From: Undibacter mobilis
GTDB lineage: Bacteria; Pseudomonadota; Alphaproteobacteria; Rhizobiales; Xanthobacteraceae
Direction of reading: 5' to 3'
Assembly: GCF_003367195.1 (NCBI RefSeq)
Contig: NZ_QRGO01000002.1
Span: 310,001 to 374,000 of the forward strand
Length of the DNA: 64,000 nt
The translations under genes were made by a program, and so were the position numbers. Below, piece after piece: positions 51,645 through 59,980 of this stretch. The notes beneath the pieces were generated by a model. That model was not told the origin of the DNA. It did no database searches and saw only the letters and a program-made list of their open reading frames with translations. The stretch's first letter is position 1, and every line of letters starts with the position of its first letter.

Positions 51645-52583
51645 ATGTCCGGCATCCACCACGTGACCGCGATCGCTGGCAACGCCCAGCGCAATTTCGA
51701 CTTCTATACCCGCGACCTCGGCCTGCGCTTCGTCAAGCGCACGGTCAATTTCGACGATCCGGGCACCTATCACTTCTATTACGGCGACGAGGCCGGCCAG
51801 CCCGGCACCATCCTCACCTTCTTCCCGTGGGAGCATGCCGCCCCCGGCCGCAGCGGCGTCGGCCAGACGCACCAGACCGCGTTCCGCGTGCCGGCGTCGT
51901 CGCTCGGCTGGTGGACGCATCGCCTCACCGAAAAGGGCGTCGCCTATCAGCCGCTGGAAAAGCGCTTCGGCGAACCGGTGCTCGCCTTCAGCGATCCGGA
52001 CGGGATGAGTCTGGCGCTCGTCGGCGTCACCGGTGCGGAGAATGAGAAGGCCTGGGCCGCCGGCGGCATTCCGGCGGAGCATGCCATCCGTGGCTTCCAC
52101 GGCGTCACCTTGCTGCTGGAGAAGGCTACCAGGACCGGCGCGATCCTCACCGACGTGCTCGGCTACGCGGAAGTCGCGCGTGAAGGCGCGATCATCCGCT
52201 ATCAGGCGAGCGCAACGCCAGGTGCTTATGTCGATATCTACGAAGCCGGCGGCTTCCTGCCGGGCCGCATGGGCCGCGGCTCGGTGCATCACATCGCCTT
52301 CCGCGCGGCTGACGACGCCGAGCAGAACGAAATGGCGAGGAAGCTGATCGAGAAGCACGGCATGCATCCGACCGAGCAGAAGGATCGCAATTACTTCCGC
52401 TCGATCTACTTCCGCGAACCCGGCGGCGTGCTGTTCGAGATCGCGACCGACGTTCCCGGTTTCGCCGTCGATGAGCCGGTCGAGACGCTCGGCAAGGATC
52501 TGAAGCTGCCGGCCTTCCTCGAAGGCCACCGCGCCGAGATCGAGAAGGTGCTGCCGGTGCTCGAAGAGGAGAATGCGTCGTGA
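51645..52583 (+). CDS. Ring-cleaving dioxygenase, VOC fold (MhqO/PcpA-like)
   Basis: 312 residues of two vicinal-oxygen-chelate modules. Iron ligands expected for PcpA-type enzymes are seen: His in GIHHVTAIAGN, His in GSVHHIAFRA and Glu in VLFEIATD. Such enzymes cleave hydroquinones between C1 and C2 and aid quinone detoxification. ATG at 51645 has AGGAAAGGAG upstream; the open frame before it is rejected. It overlaps the esterase by 4 bp. Confidence 0.88.
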   Translation: MSGIHHVTAIAGNAQRNFDFYTRDLGLRFVKRTVNFDDPGTYHFYYGDEAGQPGTILTFFPWEHAAPGRSGVGQTHQTAFRVPASSLGWWTHRLTEKGVAYQPLEKRFGEPVLAFSDPDGMSLALVGVTGAENEKAWAAGGIPAEHAIRGFHGVTLLLEKATRTGAILTDVLGYAEVAREGAIIRYQASATPGAYVDIYEAGGFLPGRMGRGSVHHIAFRAADDAEQNEMARKLIEKHGMHPTEQKDRNYFRSIYFREPGGVLFEIATDVPGFAVDEPVETLGKDLKLPAFLEGHRAEIEKVLPVLEEENAS

Positions 52584-53212
52584 CCGACTTCATTCATCGC
52601 TTTGAAAAGGGGTCGGCGGCGAGTTCGCCGCCGGTCCTCCTGCTGCACGGCACCGGCGCCGACGAGAACGATCTGATCGATCTCGGCCGCGCCGTGGCGC
52701 CCGGCTCCGCTTTGCTGTCGCCGCGCGGCAAAGTGCTGGAGAACGGCATGCCGCGCTTCTTCCGCCGTCTCGCCGAAGGCGTGTTCGACGAGGCCGATGT
52801 GAAGCGTCGCGCCGATGAGCTGGCGGATTTCGTTGTCGCAGCGCGCGAGCGCTACGGCATCGCGGCGCCGGTCGCGCTCGGCTTCTCCAACGGCGCCAAC
52901 ATCGCCGCCGCGATGTTGCTGCAACGGCCGGAGGTTCTGTCCGGTGCGGTGCTGCTGCGCGCGATGGTGCCGCTCACCGATCCGCCGAAGCTGCCGATCC
53001 CCGGCACGCCGGTGCTCATTCTGTCCGGCGCGCAGGACCCGCTGGCATCGCCGGACAATCCGGCGCGGCTGGCGGCGCAACTCAACGAACGCGGCGCAAA
53101 GGCCGAACAACGCATCGTGCCCGGTGGCCATGGTTTGACGCAGATAGATGTTACGCTGGCGGCGGCATTCATGAAGGCGGCGGCGCGTCACGCGGCGGCC
53201 GCGCCCGCGTGA
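52580..53212 (+). CDS. Alpha/beta hydrolase, carboxylesterase (MhqD/YpfH-like)
   Basis: 210 residues. Oxyanion region LLLHGTGADENDL, nucleophile elbow GFSNGAN, acid in SGAQDPLAS and His in GGHGLTQID complete a serine hydrolase triad. The GTG start overlaps the dioxygenase stop (GTGA). The dioxygenase-esterase pairing is seen in quinone/hydroquinone response operons, where the esterase may hydrolyse a conjugate or cleavage product. Confidence 0.88.
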   Translation: MTDFIHRFEKGSAASSPPVLLLHGTGADENDLIDLGRAVAPGSALLSPRGKVLENGMPRFFRRLAEGVFDEADVKRRADELADFVVAARERYGIAAPVALGFSNGANIAAAMLLQRPEVLSGAVLLRAMVPLTDPPKLPIPGTPVLILSGAQDPLASPDNPARLAAQLNERGAKAEQRIVPGGHGLTQIDVTLAAAFMKAAARHAAAAPA

Positions 53213-53246
53213 CGGAATTGTGACTGATCTAGCGCAAAGTCCGTGA

Positions 53247-53283
53247 CACGGGCCCGTGCGGTAATGCCCGCGATTAACGGGCA
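53247..53283 (+). repeat. Palindrome and hairpin in the leader of the unknown-function/PPDK-like operon
   Basis: CACGGGCCCGTG (53247-53258) is a perfect 12-bp palindrome. A second hairpin TGCCCG-N7-CGGGCA (53265-53283) ends 5 bp before the ATG at 53289 and could limit ribosome access. Confidence 0.45.
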
Positions 53284-53288
53284 CGGTC

Positions 53289-55217
53289 ATGAAGTCGCAA
53301 ATCGTCGAACATCTTGGACAAGGCGAGATCCTCTTGCCGTCCCGCATCGCGGAAGGGCTTGCCGCCAACGACCGGGTCAAGGTGCGCTTGAGCGTGCTGC
53401 AGGCGGCGGTACGGCACGCCTGCGACCCGCAAAGCGCGGCCTTCAACCTGGGCGAAGAATGCCGCTGCGTTAATCTCGATGTCCTGCCGCTGGAAGCGCT
53501 GGTGAACGGCGCCACGCTGACCGCGCGCGACATTCTCGTTGCACCGGGCCTGAGCGTCCTGCGCGACGCCATCTGGGGCGATGTCGATGCCATGATCGAC
53601 GCGGTCGCCGCAGGCGATCCGGATGAAGCCGCTCGTGCCCGCGAACGCGCAACCGCCTTGCGTGCCGACGGCACGGCGCAAGCGGCGGACACGATCGAAC
53701 TTGGCGAAGTAACCCGTCTCGCCAGCGTCTCGAGCGGCAATGGCGGCAGCCTGCATCGGCTGGTCATGGAACTGCACAAGGCCCTCAACCGGCTCGCCGC
53801 CGCGCACGCCGAGGAAGACTTCGCCGGCGCCCATGTTCACGGTCTTCATGCCGACGACCGTACGGCCGTCGCCGCCTTCATGCGCGGCCTCGATGCCACC
53901 CGCAAATTGAAGTTCGATCATCCAGGCCTGTCGACCACCGCCGCGCGGACCGGCAATCGCCTCGTGATCCAGAACGACATCGGCGAGACCGACGCGCACG
54001 TCGTCGTAATCGCCGTCGAGGATCGCGCCGTGACCGTCACCTATACCGACGTGCACCTGCCGCGGGCCAAATTCTTCACCGCTCTGCTGCGCGATTTCCC
54101 GGTCGAGTGGAGCGGGCTGGACCGCAAGAGCGCCGAAGGCCTTGGCGACGATGGCGTGTTCTATCTCGTCAGTGGGCGTCTCGCCGCCGACGGCGCCGGG
54201 CTGCGCGACTCCTTCCTCGAGGCGCTCGGCGCCTCGCTGGTGTTCCTCATCGACTGGAACAAGGCCCGCAAGGTGCTGCGCAACTGGGTGTCCAAAAGCG
54301 ACGCCATCGGCATTCTCGATTGGGGCGCTCGCAACAGATTCGGCCACCGCGGCTTTCTGGCGCTTGGCGGCGACGAACTGGTCGCCTCCGCCGTGCATCA
54401 TGCCGCCCCAAACCGTATCGGCTTCGGCGAAAGACTCGATCGCGCGCTCGGGCGCGAAGCCGCCGTGGAATTCCTGCGGGGCGTACTGCGTGTATCGGCG
54501 GAAGCGTTGCTCGAAGGCGGCTCGGTCCGGCTCGCACGCGATCGCATCGAGGCCGAGCTGGTTCGGCATTTGCAGCGCGCCGATCGGATTCTGCTGTCCA
54601 TCGTTGTTCGCCAATTGGGGCTGGCGCACGATATCGCCGCCGGAATCGCACTGTTCATTGCGGAGCGACAGGCCGGACGGCCCTTCGACAGCGCGGCCTT
54701 TGCGGCCCGGGCACGGCATATTGAAGAGAAGGCCGACCGGATCGCGCACGAAGCGCGACAGGAAATCGATCGCTTCGAAGCCGAAGGCACGATCAAGCGC
54801 CTTGTCGATATCGCCGAGCAAACCATCGACGATCTCGAACAGGCGGCGTTCATCGCCTCGCTGGCGCCCGAGACGATAGACCGCGACCTCCTGAGCCCCC
54901 TCGCCGATCTAGCCGATGCGGCGATCGCAGGCGCCGAAGCCGCGACTCGGGGCGCCGTCGCGGCGTCAGACGTGCCGGACGGACGCCGCATCGACTCCGA
55001 GGACGCCTTCGCCGCCGTGGCCCGGCTCATCGAGGCCGAGCACGACGGCGACCGCGCCGAGCGCGCGCTCACCACCGGCGTGCTGCGCGGGGAAACCGAT
55101 CTGAAGACCGCCCTGTCGGTCCTCGAACTGGCGCGCGCCATCGAGCGGGCGACCGACGGCCTGGCCGCTTTCGGCCATGTCTTGCGCGAGCGCGTGCTCG
55201 CCGAACTCGCCACCTGA
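53289..55217 (+). CDS. Large protein of unknown function with C-terminal PhoU/DUF47-like helical region
   Basis: 642 residues, not recognised as a whole. Residues 1-430 have no motif I can name; there are hydrophobic patches (GASLVFLIDWNKA) but no signal or membrane segment. Residues about 470-640 look like PhoU_div/DUF47: the pattern ARHIEEKADRIAHEARQEI with KRLVDIAEQTIDDLEQAAF and a second AIERATDGLAAFGHVLRERVL resembles its three-helix repeat. It is followed after 16 bp by the PPDK-like gene with GGAG upstream, so they are made together and may interact. Confidence 0.6.
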   Translation: MKSQIVEHLGQGEILLPSRIAEGLAANDRVKVRLSVLQAAVRHACDPQSAAFNLGEECRCVNLDVLPLEALVNGATLTARDILVAPGLSVLRDAIWGDVDAMIDAVAAGDPDEAARARERATALRADGTAQAADTIELGEVTRLASVSSGNGGSLHRLVMELHKALNRLAAAHAEEDFAGAHVHGLHADDRTAVAAFMRGLDATRKLKFDHPGLSTTAARTGNRLVIQNDIGETDAHVVVIAVEDRAVTVTYTDVHLPRAKFFTALLRDFPVEWSGLDRKSAEGLGDDGVFYLVSGRLAADGAGLRDSFLEALGASLVFLIDWNKARKVLRNWVSKSDAIGILDWGARNRFGHRGFLALGGDELVASAVHHAAPNRIGFGERLDRALGREAAVEFLRGVLRVSAEALLEGGSVRLARDRIEAELVRHLQRADRILLSIVVRQLGLAHDIAAGIALFIAERQAGRPFDSAAFAARARHIEEKADRIAHEARQEIDRFEAEGTIKRLVDIAEQTIDDLEQAAFIASLAPETIDRDLLSPLADLADAAIAGAEAATRGAVAASDVPDGRRIDSEDAFAAVARLIEAEHDGDRAERALTTGVLRGETDLKTALSVLELARAIERATDGLAAFGHVLRERVLAELAT

Positions 55218-55233
55218 GACCGGAGAAGCGCCC

Positions 55234-56814
55234 ATGCACATTGCCCGTATCGGCGGCGGCTCGGTCGAACAGCCCGCCGCAGACATGATCGGCAGCAAGG
55301 CCGCCAATCTCGCGCGCATGGCAGCGCTCGGCCTGCCCGTTCCGCCCGCTTTCGTGCTGCCGATCGACTTGTGCGCGGCCATTGTGGCCGGCGAATCCGA
55401 AGCGCGGGCCGCGGTCGGCGAATCCTTGCGCGACGGCATCGCCTTTCTGGAGCAGGCGACGGGACGGAAATTCGGCGACAAGCGCAATCCTTTGCTCGTC
55501 TCGGTGCGTTCCGGCGCGGCACACTCGATGCCCGGCATGCTCGACACCGTTCTGAATGTCGGCTGCGCGCCGGCCGTCGTCGATGGGCTGATCCGCATGA
55601 GCGGTCATGCGCACTTTGCCTGGGATTGCCGGCGTCGTTTCATCGAAAGCTTCGCCCAAGTCGTGCTCCGGCTTGATCCCGCGCCTTTCGCCAGAAAGCT
55701 CGATGAACTCGTTGCCGCCGAGCGTGCCGGCGGTGAGCATGGTCTCGACAGCGAGGCGCTTGAGCGTCTTGCGGCGGAGTACAGGCAGATCGTCGAAAGC
55801 GAAGACGACGTGCTGCCCGACGATCCAATGCAACAACTCGAAGCCGCAGCCCACGCCGTCTATCGCTCCTGGATGAGTCCGCGTGCGGTGACCTATCGCA
55901 GACTTCAGGGCCTCGACGATCTCAAGGGCACCGCCGTAACCGTACAGGCGATGGTCTACGGCAACCGTAATTTCCGGTCGGGCTCGGGTGTCGCCTTTTC
56001 GCGCGACCCTTCGACCGGCGCCGCCGAGCCGGTGATTGACGTACTGTTTGCCGCGCAAGGTGAAGACGTCGTTTCCGGTCAGCGTACACCCGATAATGAA
56101 GCGGCACTGGGACGGCGTTTGACCGATGTGGCGCGGCAATTGCGCGAGGTACTCGGCCTGCTCGAGCGCGATTTCGCCGATGTGCAGGACGTCGAATTCA
56201 CCATCGAGGACGGCAAGCTGTGGATCTTGCAGACGCGGGCCGCCAAACGTACGCCCCGCGCCGCGTTACGAATTGCCATCGATCTCGTTCATGAAGGCCT
56301 GATCGACAGGGAAGAAGCCTTGCGACGCCTCGAAGGCGTGCCGTTCGAACGCCTGGCGCGCCAGCACCTCAACGACGTCGGCGTACCGGCTGCGTGCGGC
56401 ATTTCGGCTTCGCCCGGCATCGCCGTCGGTCGCGCGGCGTTCAATGCCGAGCGAGCCGTCGCCCTCGCCGAATCCGGAACACCCGTCATCCTGCTGCGGC
56501 CCGACACCAGCACGGCCGATGTCGCCGGCTTTTCCGCCGCCGCCGGTATCGTCACGGCTGTCGGCGGCCGCACGGCGCATGCAGCGCTGGTCGCCAGGCA
56601 GATGGGCAAGCCGTGCGTCGTCGGCTGCGCGGCGCTGACCGTCGACACCAACGGACAAGCCGCCAGACTTGGCGAAACGTTGATTAAGGAAGGCGACTGG
56701 CTATCGATCGAAGGCGAGACCGGTGCGATCTACCTTGGCTGCGGCACGGTGATCACCGAACACGCCGAAGCCGAACTTGCCGAAATCGAAAGCTGGCGCA
56801 GCAAGGTCGCCTGA
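55234..56814 (+). CDS. Truncated pyruvate-phosphate-dikinase-like phosphotransferase (ATP-grasp plus His domain only)
   Basis: 526 residues. The N-terminus matches PPDK: GSKAANLARMAALGLPVPP, SVRSGAAHSMPGMLDTVLN near residue 90 and DVEFTIEDGKLWILQTRAAKRT near 325. The phospho-carrier domain holds His449 in GGRTAHAALVARQMG, with the Thr two residues before it that is phosphorylated by PPDK regulatory proteins. Full-length PPDK has about 870 residues; the PEP/pyruvate TIM barrel is absent, and the protein ends soon after the mobile domain. An ATP-driven phospho-His carrier with an unknown acceptor is inferred. ATG at 55234. Confidence 0.82.
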   Translation: MHIARIGGGSVEQPAADMIGSKAANLARMAALGLPVPPAFVLPIDLCAAIVAGESEARAAVGESLRDGIAFLEQATGRKFGDKRNPLLVSVRSGAAHSMPGMLDTVLNVGCAPAVVDGLIRMSGHAHFAWDCRRRFIESFAQVVLRLDPAPFARKLDELVAAERAGGEHGLDSEALERLAAEYRQIVESEDDVLPDDPMQQLEAAAHAVYRSWMSPRAVTYRRLQGLDDLKGTAVTVQAMVYGNRNFRSGSGVAFSRDPSTGAAEPVIDVLFAAQGEDVVSGQRTPDNEAALGRRLTDVARQLREVLGLLERDFADVQDVEFTIEDGKLWILQTRAAKRTPRAALRIAIDLVHEGLIDREEALRRLEGVPFERLARQHLNDVGVPAACGISASPGIAVGRAAFNAERAVALAESGTPVILLRPDTSTADVAGFSAAAGIVTAVGGRTAHAALVARQMGKPCVVGCAALTVDTNGQAARLGETLIKEGDWLSIEGETGAIYLGCGTVITEHAEAELAEIESWRSKVA

Positions 56815-56989
56815 CAGGCGTCGGTCTTGATACCCTCCCGGACACGTCGAGGTCGGCGGCCGCACGCGCAACCGCAGTCTGAAAGTTCCCTCGATTGGGG
56901 CAATTGACGGCCTTGAGGCGATCTTTGTTCCTTTCGGGCCCTTCTGCGCCTATAAGTAACGACGCAGCCGGTCCTGAAAGGACTCTGTT
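56815..56989 (+). promoter_or_regulatory. 175 bp gap upstream of the histidine kinase with a ribosome-site hairpin
   Basis: GTCCT-GAA-AGGAC (56971-56983) places the AAGGAC ribosome site of the following TTG start in a small hairpin. No other clear element was seen. Confidence 0.3.
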
Positions 56990-57985
56990 TTGAGTGATCA
57001 GCCTCAGTCCGTCGTCTGGTCTGAAAACGACCTGCGCCGGGCGACCGTCGCGGCCGGGGTTTCCTTGTGGTCGTGGAACGTCGATACCGACAAGCTGACG
57101 ATGGACGAGCGTGCCTACGAGTTGTGGGGCTTGCCGCCGGCTCCTTCGGTGTCATTCGAGGATTTGTCCAGCCATATTTATCCGGCGGATCTGGACCGGG
57201 TGCGCGCGGCGTTCGCTGCGACGCGTGCGGTCGTCGGGCCCTATGAGATCGATTTCCGCATCCTGATTGGCGATGAAATTCGCTGGATATCGGCGCGCGG
57301 TCAGGGCGACGACGCCGACATCAAGAACCGTGTCATGTTCGGGGTTTTCCTCGATGTGACCGGCCGCAAGCAGGCCGAGGAAGGCCACGAACTGCTGGCC
57401 GGTGAAATGAGCCACCGCGTCAAAAACCTGCTCGCGATTGCATCGGGCCTCACGCATATCACCTCGCGATCCACGAAGACGACGCAGGATATGGCGCGCG
57501 AGCTGACGCAGCGCCTCACCGCGCTGGGCCGCGCGCATGATTGCGTGCGCCCCATTCCGAATAAACAAGGCAAAGCAGCGCTGCTCGGCGACCTCATCTC
57601 GGTGCTGCTCGCGCCGTATGACGATCTCGGCGCTTTCAGTGGACGAATCCGCGTCTCCGTTCCACGCATGGGCGTCGGTGAAGGCGCTGCCAATACCCTC
57701 GCCCTCGTGCTGCATGAACTGGCGACGAATTCCCTGAAATACGGCGCGCTATCGTCCGCGAGCGGAATGCTGGACGTGTCCTGCACCTCGGAAGACGATA
57801 TGGTTCTGGTCTGGACTGAACGGGGCGGGCCGCCGGTGGCCGGCCCTATTGGCGAGCCGGGCTATGGTACCAAGCTCGTGACGCGGGTCATGGAAGATCA
57901 GTTGGGTGGATCGATCGAGCGTGACTGGTCGCCCGAGGGCGCGATCATCACGCTCCGTCTCGACAAGAAACGGCTCAGCTCCTGA
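56990..57985 (+). CDS. HWE-family sensor histidine kinase with PAS domain
   Basis: 331 residues. A PAS domain (about residues 18-130; SLWSWNVDTDKLTMDERAYELWG, VFLDVTGRKQAEE) precedes the HWE dimerisation/phosphoacceptor segment with His142 in EMSHRVKNLLAIASGL. The ATPase domain has LVLHELATNSLKYGAL and the WTERGG motif (the W-X-E of HWE kinases). No membrane segment, so cytoplasmic. The start is TTG at 56990 with GAAAGGAC upstream, the only fitting start. It has no adjacent response regulator. It is convergent with the TetR gene, 4 bp apart. Confidence 0.88.
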   Translation: MSDQPQSVVWSENDLRRATVAAGVSLWSWNVDTDKLTMDERAYELWGLPPAPSVSFEDLSSHIYPADLDRVRAAFAATRAVVGPYEIDFRILIGDEIRWISARGQGDDADIKNRVMFGVFLDVTGRKQAEEGHELLAGEMSHRVKNLLAIASGLTHITSRSTKTTQDMARELTQRLTALGRAHDCVRPIPNKQGKAALLGDLISVLLAPYDDLGAFSGRIRVSVPRMGVGEGAANTLALVLHELATNSLKYGALSSASGMLDVSCTSEDDMVLVWTERGGPPVAGPIGEPGYGTKLVTRVMEDQLGGSIERDWSPEGAIITLRLDKKRLSS

Positions 57986-57989
57986 TTTT

Positions 57990-58577
57990 CTAGGGAGACG
58001 GCCAGCCGCGCATCGCCAGGTTCGCCACCTTGTGCAATTCCTCGCGGCCGGCGCCGGCGGCAGCGCGCACTGACAGACCATCCAGCACCGTCATGAAATA
58101 CCCGGCGAGATCCGCCGGCTCGATGTCGCCCGGCAACTCGCCCTCGGTCTTGGCCTGGCTGAAACGATCGATCAGCATCGTTTCGGCCTCGGCACGCTTG
58201 GCGCAGAGCTGCTCGGCCAACACTTTATCGGATTCGGCGGTGGACAGCTTCACCAGCATGCAGCAGTTCGGATTACCTTCATCGGCGTAGAACTCGATGA
58301 CGCGATCAAACAAGCGCTCCATCATCGCCCGCGCGGTAGGCTCCTTCATCAACTCGGCCCAGATCTGCTTGCGAACTTCGGCATACCGGTCGAGCGCGGA
58401 GTGGAACAGCTTCTCCTTGTTGCCGAAAGCGGCATAAAGACTCGGTGGGCTGATACCCATGGCATGGGTCAATTCGGAGATCGAAGCGCCCTCGTAGCCA
58501 TGGCGCCAGAACACGTCCAAGGCTTTGTCCAACGCCTTTCCCGTGTCGAATTCCCGCGGTCTTCCCATTGTAGCCAT
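57990..58577 (-). CDS. TetR/AcrR-family transcriptional regulator
   Basis: 195 residues. N-terminal helix-turn-helix (MGRPREFDTGKALDKALDVFWRHGYEGASISELTHAMGISPPSLYAAFGNKE) is typical of TetR; the C-terminal ligand domain is helical. It is divergent from the RND efflux pair and very likely represses it, releasing on binding a pump substrate. ATG at 58577; an in-frame ATG three codons later is also possible. Confidence 0.92.
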   Translation of the reverse strand: MATMGRPREFDTGKALDKALDVFWRHGYEGASISELTHAMGISPPSLYAAFGNKEKLFHSALDRYAEVRKQIWAELMKEPTARAMMERLFDRVIEFYADEGNPNCCMLVKLSTAESDKVLAEQLCAKRAEAETMLIDRFSQAKTEGELPGDIEPADLAGYFMTVLDGLSVRAAAGAGREELHKVANLAMRGWPSP

Positions 58578-58650
58578 TAAAGAATTTCCCTCTCAGCCGT
58601 TCCCCGCCGAACGTTCGCTTTATTTTTGTAACAGGAGCTATATAAGTGCC

Positions 58651-58693
58651 TTGACAGTCTGATCCAGCCGGTACATCTGTAACGTCCGTTACA
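58651..58693. promoter_or_regulatory. TetR-type operator and promoter in the divergent efflux region
   Basis: TGTAACGTCCGTTACA (58678-58693) is a perfect 7-bp inverted repeat with a 2-bp centre, 34 bp before the efflux ATG at 58727. TTGACA (58651-58656) upstream fits a -35 whose -10 would overlap the operator. A half-copy TGTAACA lies at 58627-58633. Confidence 0.65.
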
Positions 58694-58726
58694 GAACATA
58701 CATACGTGCCGTCTGGAGACATTGCA

Positions 58727-59926
58727 ATGAAAAAGGGACCGAACCGTGCGCGCCTCTGGGGCGCTGGCCTGGTTGCCATCACGGTCGTCGCGGCGGCAGG
58801 CGTCTACCTGCTGATGCCGGCGACGAACACGCCGAACAAGGCCCTGGCTGCGGCGGGACCGCAGGCCGTGCCGGTATCCGTCGCGATCGTCGAACCGAAA
58901 TCCGTCAAGCTCTGGGATGAGTTCTCCGGCCGCCTCGAAGCGGTCGAGCGCGTCGATATCCGCTCGCGCGTCGCGGGCGCCATCGAGTCGGTGAACTTCC
59001 GCGAAGGCGCGCTGGTCAACAAGGGTGATGTCCTCATCACCATCGACCCGGCCCCCTACAAGGCCGAAGTCATGCGCGCGCAAGCTCAGCTCGCCGCGAC
59101 GCAAGCGCGCTCGGCGCTGACGCAGACCGACCTCGAGCGCGGCAAGCAGCTCATCGATTCACGCACCCTGTCGCAACGCGATCTCGATCAGCGCGAAAAC
59201 GCGGCGCGCGAAGCCGACGCCAATGTGCGGGCGGCGCAGGCCAACCTCGAGGCGTCGCAGCTCAATCTTGACTACACCCAGATCCGCGCGCCGGTTGCCG
59301 GCCGTGTCGGCCGCCTCAATGTCACCGTCGGCAATCTCGTCGCCGCCGGCTCGAGCGGTCCGGTCCTGACCACGCTGGTTTCGGTCAATCCGATGTACGC
59401 CAGCTTCGATGCCGACGAAGCCTCCCTGCTCCGCGCCCTCGGCTCGCTGCCGACGCAAGCCGCACGCAATGAGATCGACCGCATTCCGGTGCAAATGATC
59501 CTCGGCGACAGCGAAACGCCCCGGCAGGGCAAGCTGCAGCTCATCGACAACCAGATCGCCACCACGACCGGTACGGTGCGCGTTCGCGCCGTGTTCGACA
59601 ACAGCGATGGCGCCCTGATCCCGGGCCAGTTCGCCCGCCTCTTTCTCGGTCGCGCCGATAACAAGCCGGTGCTGCTGGTGAACGAACGCGCCATCGGCAC
59701 GGACCAGGACAAGCGTTATGTCCTCACCGTCGACAAGGACAAGAAGGCCGCTTACCGCGCCGTCAGTCTGGGTTCGCCTGTCGATGGCCTGCGCGTCATC
59801 ACCGACGGCCTGACCGCCGGCGACCAGGTCATCGTTTCGGGCCTGATGCGCGTGCGTCCCGGCGCACCGGTCGAGCCCAAGCTCGTGCCGATGCTCGCCT
59901 CCAACGACCAGACGAACCGCCAGTAA
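58727..59926 (+). CDS. RND efflux periplasmic adaptor (AcrA/MexE-like membrane fusion protein)
   Basis: 399 residues. One N-terminal membrane anchor (WGAGLVAITVVAAAGVYLLM) without a lipobox Cys, then the split biotinyl-lipoyl domain (VDIRSRVAGAIESVNFREGALVNKGDVLITIDP and TQIRAPVAGRVGRLN), an alpha-hairpin between them (residues about 100-170) and beta-barrel. ATG at 58727 has GGAG upstream; the earlier GTG frame is rejected. It links the RND pump to an outer-membrane channel, which is not encoded here. Confidence 0.93.
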   Translation: MKKGPNRARLWGAGLVAITVVAAAGVYLLMPATNTPNKALAAAGPQAVPVSVAIVEPKSVKLWDEFSGRLEAVERVDIRSRVAGAIESVNFREGALVNKGDVLITIDPAPYKAEVMRAQAQLAATQARSALTQTDLERGKQLIDSRTLSQRDLDQRENAAREADANVRAAQANLEASQLNLDYTQIRAPVAGRVGRLNVTVGNLVAAGSSGPVLTTLVSVNPMYASFDADEASLLRALGSLPTQAARNEIDRIPVQMILGDSETPRQGKLQLIDNQIATTTGTVRVRAVFDNSDGALIPGQFARLFLGRADNKPVLLVNERAIGTDQDKRYVLTVDKDKKAAYRAVSLGSPVDGLRVITDGLTAGDQVIVSGLMRVRPGAPVEPKLVPMLASNDQTNRQ

Positions 59927-59980
59927 CGGCGGTTCGATTCCCTTTCTTTTCCCGATCGCTGCCGAACAGCTGGTACTGTC

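Noticed and set aside
53274..54821. 515-codon minus-strand frame opposite the unknown-function gene
   Set aside because: Because the plus-strand protein is itself unrecognised I considered the reverse frame. The plus frame is linked to the PPDK-like gene, has a PhoU/DUF47-like region and normal codon use, so the reverse frame is rejected.
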